Part shown: positions 14,641 to 20,328 of the stretch, piece by piece
Numbering within the stretch: the stretch's first letter is position 1
Layout: every line of letters starts with the position of its first letter
Position numbers and translations under genes: made by a program
Notes under the pieces: generated by a model
Seen by the model: the letters and a program-made list of their open reading frames with translations, nothing else
What the model was told of the DNA's origin: nothing
Database searches by the model: none
DNA from: Firmicutes bacterium UBA1065
GTDB lineage: Bacteria; Bacillota; Clostridia; Tissierellales; Sedimentibacteraceae
NCBI GenBank assembly: GCA_002316225.1
Contig: DCDC01000085.1
Location: forward strand, 1 to 20,328
Reading direction: 5' to 3'
DNA: 20,328 bases

Positions 14641-15117
14641 TTAGTTTGAATCGGAGTTTACAACCAATACGGGGCAGGGGGCATCCGATATTACCCTCTG
14701 GGTTACGGAACCCACGAAGAATCTTTTAACTTTTGAAAATCCCCTGTTGCTCATTACTATCATATCGGACTTGTCATTCCTTGCTGTCTCTAATATTTTT
14801 ACATATGGCTCTCCCAACAATACTTCCTTTTCTACTTTTATGCCTGTGAAATCTAACTTTGACACTATTGCATTCAAAAGTCTTTCGGCATTTTCTTTGA
14901 TTTTTTCCTCCAACCTTTTTTCCAGCTCTTCGCTTTCGGAAATTATGGAGCCGTCAACTCCCCTCCAGGCATTTTCATGCCTCCTGTATTCGGAATTCCT
15001 TTCGGAGACAACGGAAATCAGCTTTATTGAAAAGCCATATTTTTTTGCCAGCTCCAAGGCTTTTTTCACGGCATTTATAGATGCGTTTGAACCGTCTACG
15101 GGTACAAGCATTTTCAT
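14641..15117 (-). CDS. Universal stress protein family (UspA) protein
   Basis: A soluble protein of 158 residues with one Usp domain. It begins MKMLVPVDGS, the ATP-binding first strand and loop, and ends with the conserved SNRGFSKVKRFFVGSVTQRV stretch, which fits the G-2x-G-9x-G(S/T) nucleotide-binding pattern loosely, and with APCPVLVV. The start is the ATG at 15117, seven bases after AAGGAGGG; an in-frame ATG 18 bases upstream would put that site inside the gene. It is the last gene of the acetoin dehydrogenase group, 69 bases after the lpd remnant, with no promoter visible in between. Usp proteins act in stress or energy-state responses; a special link to acetoin is only inferred from position. 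Confidence 0.85.
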   Translation of the reverse strand: MKMLVPVDGSNASINAVKKALELAKKYGFSIKLISVVSERNSEYRRHENAWRGVDGSIISESEELEKRLEEKIKENAERLLNAIVSKLDFTGIKVEKEVLLGEPYVKILETARNDKSDMIVMSNRGFSKVKRFFVGSVTQRVISDAPCPVLVVNSDSN

Positions 15118-15186
15118 AAAAAATCCCTCCTTCATGGTTATTTATATCCATATTCAGGAGGAATTAAACACTCATTATCATATTTA

Positions 15187-15377
15187 TTATTTGGGCATGT
15201 GGATGGCCTGTTTGTGTACTTCGTGAGCTGCTTCATGGAGGGCTTCTCCAATCGTCGGGTGGGCATGGATGGTTGATGTGATTTCATCAATGGTGGCTTC
15301 CAATCTCAAGGCAAGGGCTCCTTCCACAATAAGTTCCGTAGCACTTGGTCCTGCTATATGAAGTCCCATTACTTCAT
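15187..15377 (-). pseudogene. lpd: Remnant of dihydrolipoamide dehydrogenase (C-terminal ~60 residues only)
   Basis: The frame encoding MGLHIAGPSATELI...IHAHPTIGEALHEAA is clearly the end of the E3 dimerisation domain, including the HxHPTxxE motif with the active-site histidine and glutamate. A complete E3 has about 460 residues; the N-terminal FAD, NAD and disulfide domains are absent. Upstream is a perfect AAGGAGG and then ATGAAGTAATGGGA. The first ATG meets TAA after two codons, while the E3 frame begins at the ATG at 15369. This looks like the original lpd start joined to codon ~400 by an internal deletion that also shifted frame; GAAGTA at the junction could be the microhomology used. 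A 60-residue peptide might still be made from 15369 but cannot be an active E3. An assembly collapse is an alternative. Confidence 0.8.
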
Positions 15378-15402
15378 AACTCCTCCTTAATGGCCCCTAA
15401 GT

Positions 15403-16701
15403 TTAAAGTAAAAGCAGTCCCGGTTTTTCAAGGTATTCTTTTAATTTTGCCAGGAATTCGGCTGCGACGGCCCCGTCAACCACCCTGTGGTCTGCCGTGA
15501 GACTTAGATTCATCATGGGCTTAATAACAAGCTCATCATTAACGACTACCGACTCCTTATTTATTGCGTTTACTCCCAATATTGCAACTTCAGGCTGATT
15601 TATGATGGGGGTAAAGGATTCGATTCCAAACATTCCCAAGTTGCTGATGGTAAATGTACCCCCGGTAAGTTCATCCGGCAATAAATCATTGGTTTTTGCC
15701 CTCTCACTCAGGTTTTTGATTTCGCTTGAAATTTCCTTCAAGCCTTTTACATTGGCAAACTTTATCACCGGAACCACTAATCCTGCCGGAAGGGCTACGG
15801 CAACACCCATGTTTACATAGTTTCGGGTTATTATTTCATTGCCGTCAAGGGTGCTGTTCAAAAGAGGAAAGTCAAGCAATACATGAGATACTATCTTTAC
15901 AAGCATATCCGTGTAGGATACCTTTAATTTATCCATCAGTTCATCCCTTAACCGCTTCATTGCACTTGTGTCAACCTTGATGTTATATGTCACGGTGGGT
16001 GACGTTTGAACGCTGTGAAGCATTCTCTCCGCAATAATCTTTCGCATGTTGGACATGGGCTGGCGGTCTTCCCGGGGTTCAGCATATTTAGCCAAGCTTT
16101 CATCAATTTTGTATTTAATCACATCTGCCTTCATAATCCTGTTGTCTTTTTCAATCTTATGAATGTCGACTCCCAACTGGTCGGCAAGGACGGCAGCCGT
16201 CGGTGACACCTTGGCCTTTGGTCCCTCGGCAAATTTTCTAATGTCCTCTTCCGTAATAGCCCCGTCCGGTCCTGTCCCGGTCACCAAATTATAATCCACG
16301 TTCAAATCCTTTGCTATCTTCTTTGCCCTTGGAGAAATTTTTACCCTTTCTCCGCCTTGCCTTGCAGGGGCAGGTTTTTTAGCCTCCTTAGGGGCTTCAA
16401 CCGTCTGAATATCTTCTTTTCCAAGCTCTTTTGCTGCCTCTTTAAGCAGTTCAGAAATATCTTCATCCGCTGTTCCTATAATTCCAACAGGCGTAAAAAC
16501 ATTCACGGTCTCTTTATCAACCAAAATTTTTCGCAAAACCCCGGACCTTTGGGCTTCAACCTTATTGGTTATTTTATCTGTTTCAACATCAAACAAAATA
16601 TCGCCTTTATTTACAAGATCCCCTTCTTTTTTTCGCCAATTTGTCAGCATGCCTTTGGTCATGGTGAGTCCCATTTTGGGCATTACAATGAATTCAGCCA
16701 T
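15403..16701 (-). CDS. acoC: Dihydrolipoamide acyltransferase (E2) of the acetoin dehydrogenase complex
   Basis: A protein of 432 residues forming the complex core. The N-terminal lipoyl domain (about 1-78) has the lipoylated lysine K43 in ETDKIT. A charged, Ala/Pro-containing linker follows, then a peripheral-subunit-binding domain (122-157, ISPRAKKIAKDL...GTGPDGAITEEDI). A second, degenerate copy seems to follow (164-198, VSPTAAVLADQLGVDI...KADVIKY). The catalytic domain (about 210-430) ends with DHRVVDG (404-410), holding the catalytic H405 and D409. It transfers the acetyl group from lipoamide to CoA. It starts with ATG after AAGGAGGG, 14 bases behind acoX. The gene that would encode its E3 partner, directly downstream, is deleted. 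A 2-oxo-acid dehydrogenase E2 is possible, but acoX in the operon favours acetoin. Confidence 0.87.
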   Translation of the reverse strand: MAEFIVMPKMGLTMTKGMLTNWRKKEGDLVNKGDILFDVETDKITNKVEAQRSGVLRKILVDKETVNVFTPVGIIGTADEDISELLKEAAKELGKEDIQTVEAPKEAKKPAPARQGGERVKISPRAKKIAKDLNVDYNLVTGTGPDGAITEEDIRKFAEGPKAKVSPTAAVLADQLGVDIHKIEKDNRIMKADVIKYKIDESLAKYAEPREDRQPMSNMRKIIAERMLHSVQTSPTVTYNIKVDTSAMKRLRDELMDKLKVSYTDMLVKIVSHVLLDFPLLNSTLDGNEIITRNYVNMGVAVALPAGLVVPVIKFANVKGLKEISSEIKNLSERAKTNDLLPDELTGGTFTISNLGMFGIESFTPIINQPEVAILGVNAINKESVVVNDELVIKPMMNLSLTADHRVVDGAVAAEFLAKLKEYLEKPGLLLL

Positions 16702-16715
16702 ATTCCCTCCTTATA

Positions 16716-17720
16716 TCAGTTTTCTATAGTAAAAAAGTTGCTTTCCTGTGCAGTTTCCAGTACTTTTATTACATCTACGTGATAAGGGCCCTCTCTAGTA
16801 ATCTTGAAAACCAATTTCTGGTCCTTTTTAAATTCAATTTCCCTTTCTCCGTCCAAAGCTATGGTACCCCTGTCATTTGCAGTGAATTCATACTCATCGC
16901 CAAATCCCAAAATTACAGGTTCGCTTACGGATACGGGTTCCACCACTCCGGCTGCAACGGGGGCCTTTATCTTTTCCCTGCCTGAGTTTATATCCACATA
17001 GGCACCGAAATCATCTTCCGGATAAATAATCTTTTTACATCCCACCAAGGAAGAAAAACCTATGGAGGCAGGATGAGCCCTGGTTACAAAAATTTTTTCG
17101 ATTGAATCAATATTCCATATTGCCCTTGAGCCTATGAAGACATCCTTTGATATAACGGCATCGATGAGGGCAATGTCTATGAGGTTATCATCCTTGTATA
17201 TTTCAATTCTTTTATCCTTTAACACATACCTGCCGGCGTCAAAACGGTCTGAAGCAACTGCCGCTGCCGCCATGCCTGCAACGGTGCCTTCAAGCATGGT
17301 TGGATACACATTGTTGGTTCCGGTTGAAATAGTAATTATTGGGGTGTTTTTTATGCTTTTTGCGGCTGCCCTGTTGGTGCCGTCTCCCCCAAGTATGATA
17401 ATGCACTTGATATCATCGTTTTTTTCCATGTAGTCAGCAGCCTTGACAGTGTCTTCCATACCGTCAAACCGCATCATATTTATTACATTTATTTCACATC
17501 TTAACTCATTGCAGCTGTTAAGCTTATCTTCAACCCTGTAACCCATATTGTAGGAGTCGGGCATTACATAAACCTTTTCTACCCCCAAAGCCTGGGCTCC
17601 GAGTACAATTCTCTCCACTATGTTGATTTTTTCATTGTTGTCTATAACCGTGGCATGAGATACCAGCCTTCTTATATCCTTTCCCGAAGCAGGATTTGCG
17701 ATAATACCGATTGAAGCCAT
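16716..17720 (-). CDS. acoX: AcoX-like protein, NAD kinase-like fold
   Basis: A protein of 334 residues of the ATP-NAD kinase-like AcoX family found in acetoin dehydrogenase operons. It shows the N-terminal NPASGKD loop (9-15), the kinase-type GGDGTN motif (111-116) and STGTNNVYP (132-140). The biochemical role of AcoX is unsettled, and the protein is not needed to reconstitute the E1-E2-E3 reaction in described systems. The start is ATG close behind TAGGAGG. It lies between acoB and acoC, separated from acoB by 61 bases that hold a strong stem-loop. Its presence is the best argument for reading the surrounding genes as acetoin rather than pyruvate or branched-chain dehydrogenase. Confidence 0.85.
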   Translation of the reverse strand: MASIGIIANPASGKDIRRLVSHATVIDNNEKINIVERIVLGAQALGVEKVYVMPDSYNMGYRVEDKLNSCNELRCEINVINMMRFDGMEDTVKAADYMEKNDDIKCIIILGGDGTNRAAAKSIKNTPIITISTGTNNVYPTMLEGTVAGMAAAAVASDRFDAGRYVLKDKRIEIYKDDNLIDIALIDAVISKDVFIGSRAIWNIDSIEKIFVTRAHPASIGFSSLVGCKKIIYPEDDFGAYVDINSGREKIKAPVAAGVVEPVSVSEPVILGFGDEYEFTANDRGTIALDGEREIEFKKDQKLVFKITREGPYHVDVIKVLETAQESNFFTIEN

Positions 17721-17735
17721 AAAAACCTCCTAACA

Positions 17736-17766
17736 GCAGGGCTGTCGCCGGGGCAACAGTCCCTGC
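17736..17766 (-). other. GC-rich intercistronic stem-loop between acoB and acoX
   Basis: GCAGGGCTGT (17736-17745) pairs with ACAGTCCCTGC (17756-17766) with one bulged base, around CGCCGGGGCA. On the transcript it lies just before the acoX ribosome binding site, with no T-run directly after it. It is more likely an RNA-stability or processing element, or a partial attenuator, than a full terminator. Confidence 0.5.
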
Positions 17767-17781
17767 CTTGTCTTTTAAAGT

Positions 17782-18756
17782 TTAAAACAATGATTTCACA
17801 GCCAATTCAATATCTCTTGCATTAGGAACCACATATCTTTCAAGGTCCGTGGCAAAAGGTATGGGAGTATTCAAGGCACCTATTCTCTTGATGGGAGCAT
17901 CGCATTCATAGAAGCGCTCTTCTGCTATCATGGCAGCTATTTCTCCCGTATAAGCTCCCCTCTTGCACTCTTCGCTCACCAATACAACCTTATGTGTTTT
18001 TTCCACCGAACTGAATATGGTTTCCTTGTCAAGAGGATAAAGGGTTCTTAAGTCAATAACTTCTGCGCTTATTCCATCCTTGGCCAGGATTTCGGCTGCC
18101 TCCAGGGAGTCATAAACCTGCCTGCCGTAAGTGATAATGGTAACATCGGTACCTTCCCTGGCAATCCTTGCCTTTCCCAAGGGTATGGGTTTTAATTCGT
18201 TTTCGTCAACATCGTTTTGCATTGAATAGAGAACCTTGTTTTCAATGAATACAACAGGGTTTTGGTCATCAATGGATGTCAGCAGCAAGCCGTAAGCATC
18301 CTGAGCGTTTGAAGGATAAACAACCTTAAGGCCCGGAACATGGGTCAACCAAGCCTCCAGGGACTGGGAGTGCTGGGCAGCGGCGCCTATGCCTGCACCG
18401 GCCGGAACTCTTACAACCATGGGGAGGTTTATTTCACCACCGAACATATACCTCATTTTGGCTGCCTGGTTAACAAGCTGGTCCATACCAACCGTAATAA
18501 AATCTATAAACATGATTTCGGCAATGGGTTTAATTCCGCAGGCGGCTGAACCGACAGCAGCACCCACAATGGCACCTTCCGATATGGGAGTATCCCGAAT
18601 CCTTTCATCCCCGAACTCTTCCCACAGGCCGGCGCTTACTCCGAAGCATCCTCCGAATTTACCCACATCTTCGCCAAACAGTATAACGTTGGGATCTTCT
18701 CGCATTTTAAAACGCATTGCTTCCCTTATTCCTTCGGCATATGTCATCTTTTTCAT
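17782..18756 (-). CDS. acoB: Acetoin dehydrogenase E1 component, beta subunit
   Basis: A protein of 324 residues of the transketolase-like E1 beta family. The N-terminal half has the glutamate that activates ThDP in FGEDVG (E29), then DTPISEGAIVGAAVG (55-69), PIAEIMFIDF (77-86) and AAQHSQSLEAW with H129. The C-terminal domain contains VIDLRTLYPLD and VLVSEECKRGAYTGEIA. With AcoA it decarboxylates or cleaves the substrate and passes the acyl group to the E2 lipoamide. It starts with ATG about 13 bases after a GAGGAGGG site, and its start overlaps the acoA stop as ATGA, so the two subunits are translationally coupled. Length and motifs are normal. Confidence 0.9.
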   Translation of the reverse strand: MKKMTYAEGIREAMRFKMREDPNVILFGEDVGKFGGCFGVSAGLWEEFGDERIRDTPISEGAIVGAAVGSAACGIKPIAEIMFIDFITVGMDQLVNQAAKMRYMFGGEINLPMVVRVPAGAGIGAAAQHSQSLEAWLTHVPGLKVVYPSNAQDAYGLLLTSIDDQNPVVFIENKVLYSMQNDVDENELKPIPLGKARIAREGTDVTIITYGRQVYDSLEAAEILAKDGISAEVIDLRTLYPLDKETIFSSVEKTHKVVLVSEECKRGAYTGEIAAMIAEERFYECDAPIKRIGALNTPIPFATDLERYVVPNARDIELAVKSLF

Positions 18757-19739
18757 CTTACTCTTCCCTCCTCAACTATATCAGAATACACATCCTTTAA
18801 AGCTGATTCCAATGATGGTAAGGGGCTTTTTTCGGCAAATTCTATTGCCTCTTCAACCATCTTGTCCACATCATCATTCAGTTGCTTCATTTCCTCTTCC
18901 GTCATCACACCGTTTTCCAGCAAGTATTTCTCCACTTTAGGAATCGGGTCTTTCCTCATCCAGGCTTCCAATTCTCCTTCAGGCCTGTATACAACGGGAT
19001 CTCCTTCAAAGTGGCCCCTATACCTGTAGGTCTTGCACTCAATAAGGGTTGGCCCTTGTCCTTTTCTTGCTCGTGCAACTGCTTCGTTCACAGCCTCGTA
19101 TACAGCAAACAAATCATTTCCGTCGACCGTAATGCCGGGCATGTTATAGGCCGTTGCCCTTACTGAAACATCGGCAATAGCCTGGTGTCTTTTCTGGCTT
19201 ACGGAAATTCCGTATCCGTTGTTTTCACACACAAATATTACCGGAAGTTTCCAAATACTAGCCAGGTTCAAAGCTTCATGGAATGTACTCTGGTTAGTGG
19301 ACGCATCACCGAAAAAGCATACGCATACCTGGTCTGTTTTCCTGTGTTGAATGGCCAAACCTGAGCCTACAGCAATATTATGGCCTGCACCTACAATACC
19401 GTTTGCTCCCAAAATTCCCTTGGTTGCATCGGCTATGTGCATTGAACCGCCTTTGCCCTTGCAGTATCCGTCTTCCCTTCCGAAAAGTTCTGCCATCATG
19501 TATTTTAAATCTCCGCCCTTGGCGATTATGTGTCCGTGACCCCTGTGGGTACTGGTTATATAGTCATCTTCCCTTAAATTTGCGCAAGCACCTGTTGCTA
19601 CAGCTTCTTCACCTATATAGAGGTGTACAAAGCCCGGAATTTTACCAGCAGCAAATAATTCTGACGCACTTTTTTCGAATTTTCGAATCTTTAGCATTGT
19701 CAAATACATTTCTTTCAATTGTTCATTTGCGATTTTCAA
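18753..19739 (-). CDS. acoA: Acetoin dehydrogenase E1 component, alpha subunit
   Basis: A protein of 328 residues with the E1 alpha fold. HLYIGEEAVATG (39-50), STHRGHGHIIAKGG (63-76) and the GGSMHIAD loop (97-104) precede the ThDP/Mg motif, which runs from GDAST (144-148) to ENN (172-174). The preferred start is TTG at 19739, because GGGAGG lies seven bases before it. The in-frame ATG at 19757 overlaps the upstream stop as ATGA and would place that ribosome binding site inside the gene. It catalyses ThDP-dependent cleavage of acetoin, releasing acetaldehyde and transferring an acetyl group to E2. Pyruvate dehydrogenase E1 alpha is close in sequence; operon content favours acetoin. Confidence 0.9.
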   Translation of the reverse strand: MKIANEQLKEMYLTMLKIRKFEKSASELFAAGKIPGFVHLYIGEEAVATGACANLREDDYITSTHRGHGHIIAKGGDLKYMMAELFGREDGYCKGKGGSMHIADATKGILGANGIVGAGHNIAVGSGLAIQHRKTDQVCVCFFGDASTNQSTFHEALNLASIWKLPVIFVCENNGYGISVSQKRHQAIADVSVRATAYNMPGITVDGNDLFAVYEAVNEAVARARKGQGPTLIECKTYRYRGHFEGDPVVYRPEGELEAWMRKDPIPKVEKYLLENGVMTEEEMKQLNDDVDKMVEEAIEFAEKSPLPSLESALKDVYSDIVEEGRVR

Positions 19740-19753
19740 GATACTACCTCCCA

Positions 19754-20119
19754 TCATTTATTAATTTTTACGGAAACACTGGCAACAGCGATTTCAATTG
19801 AATTATCCTTATCTCCAAATCTTGTAAAATAAAGACCCTCAGTTTTTAAGCCCCCAAAAACAGACCGAACATTCACCTTCCCAACCGGAAAACACTTCTT
19901 GACCTCATCTGTCCTGACCTCATCAGGACGAGTTGTCCCAACCGTGACATCGATTATAACGTTTTCATCGATGTTATCTTGAGAAAAACCACAAACCTCA
20001 TTAAGACCCACAAGGCAGCTTCTTGATATGGCATCCTTTGCCGCCTTTACCGCCGCTTTTGTCACATCCTGGCCATGGAAATCCACTCCCATGCCTATTT
20101 CAACGATAAATCTTTCCAA
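19754..20119 (-). CDS. Lin0512 family protein of unknown function (TIGR02058 type)
   Basis: A small soluble protein of 121 residues. The N-terminus MERFIVEIGMGVDFHGQDVTK carries the GxGxDxHG motif that I recall as invariant in the Lin0512 family, followed by KAAKDAISRSCLVGLNE. No signal peptide or membrane segment is visible, and the second half is mainly alternating hydrophobic residues typical of beta strands. The start is TTG at 20119, six bases after AAGGGGTG; the nearby ATG is in another frame and closes quickly. It is the first visible gene of the aco operon, only 14 bases before the acoA start, so it is probably translated in proportion to E1. Its function is unknown; the Asp/His motif suggests a metal or catalytic site. 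Confidence 0.85.
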   Translation of the reverse strand: MERFIVEIGMGVDFHGQDVTKAAVKAAKDAISRSCLVGLNEVCGFSQDNIDENVIIDVTVGTTRPDEVRTDEVKKCFPVGKVNVRSVFGGLKTEGLYFTRFGDKDNSIEIAVASVSVKINK

Positions 20120-20328
20120 AGCATCACCCCTTATATATAATTAATATTGTATATGCCTTTTTTTATGACAAGCTTTTGAGGATAAATAGATTCTTGCCTT
20201 GCATGAAATATAAGACAGTCAAAAATTTTATTGAAATAATATGCCTGACCTTGTGCCAAAATGAGAAGTAGTATCAGATTGAAAAAATTTGAGTTGCTTA
20301 ATGCCTATAGACTTGTTGAATAAATTTT
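20120..20328. other. Upstream region of the Lin0512-aco operon
   Basis: No gene is visible in this 209-bp AT-rich stretch at the window edge. On the minus strand a possible SigA promoter is TTGTCA (20171-20166) with AATATT (20148-20143) after 17 bases, only a moderate match. A TTTGGCAC segment at 20260-20253 recalls a sigma-54 -24 element, but no properly spaced -12 element follows. The true promoter may lie outside the window. Confidence 0.35.

Noticed and set aside
18389..18940. Plus-strand 183-codon ORF opposite acoA/acoB
   Set aside because: Antisense shadow of two firmly identified genes, with low-complexity Pro/Ser-rich content and no ribosome binding site.
20241..20260. Sigma-54-like element TTTGGCAC with a downstream GGC on the minus strand, attractive because many aco operons use sigma-54
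   Set aside because: The GG-to-GC distance is one base too long, and at the correct distance the -12 element reads GG within CAGG instead of TTGC. No AcoR-type activator gene is in the window.

Overview
The window looks like a chromosomal segment of a low-to-moderate G+C Gram-positive bacterium, most likely an anaerobic member of the Clostridia (Bacillota). The basis is strong AGGAGG-type ribosome binding sites before nearly every gene, several TTG starts, SigA-type promoters of the TTGACA-17-TAGAAT kind, a DNA-binding BirA with BioY, and an AcoX-type acetoin dehydrogenase cluster. No rRNA, tRNA, CRISPR array, transposase or phage gene was seen. Almost everything is on the minus strand; only bioY and birA are on the plus strand.

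Region 1 (1-5950, minus) is a tightly packed catabolic operon, read from right to left: an HMG-CoA-lyase-like enzyme, a CoA-acylating aldehyde dehydrogenase, a thiamine-diphosphate (ThDP) enzyme of the acetolactate-synthase superfamily, a xylose-isomerase-like TIM barrel protein, and a shikimate-dehydrogenase-like protein cut by the window edge. One promoter drives it. The combination suggests oxidation, isomerisation or dehydration, ThDP-dependent C-C cleavage to an aldehyde, acyl-CoA formation and retro-Claisen cleavage. The substrate cannot be read from the sequence. Several active-site motifs differ from the textbook enzymes, and this is the best candidate here for an undescribed pathway.

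Region 2 (5950-7700) holds bioY (plus), with a BirA operator on its -35 box, converging by a 4-bp overlap on an EamA/DMT-type transporter (minus). Next comes a tiny ORF with a strong ribosome binding site. Region 3 (7693-13150, minus) is a complete five-gene peptide/nickel-type ABC importer (binding lipoprotein, two permeases, two ATPases) with its own promoter.

Region 4 (13042-14640) has a 483-bp non-coding stretch containing an intergenic palindromic repeat array. It also has birA (plus), whose promoter carries a BirA operator of the same geometry as the one at bioY, and a long inverted repeat between birA and uspA that is probably a bidirectional terminator.

Region 5 (14641-20328, minus) is an acetoin dehydrogenase operon in the order Lin0512-family gene, acoA (E1 alpha), acoB (E1 beta), acoX, acoC (E2), lpd remnant, uspA. 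The E3 gene (lpd) survives only as its last ~60 codons behind an intact ribosome binding site, so the complex must take E3 from elsewhere. The E2 appears to carry a second, degenerate E3/E1-binding domain. The Lin0512 gene of unknown function is directly joined to acoA.
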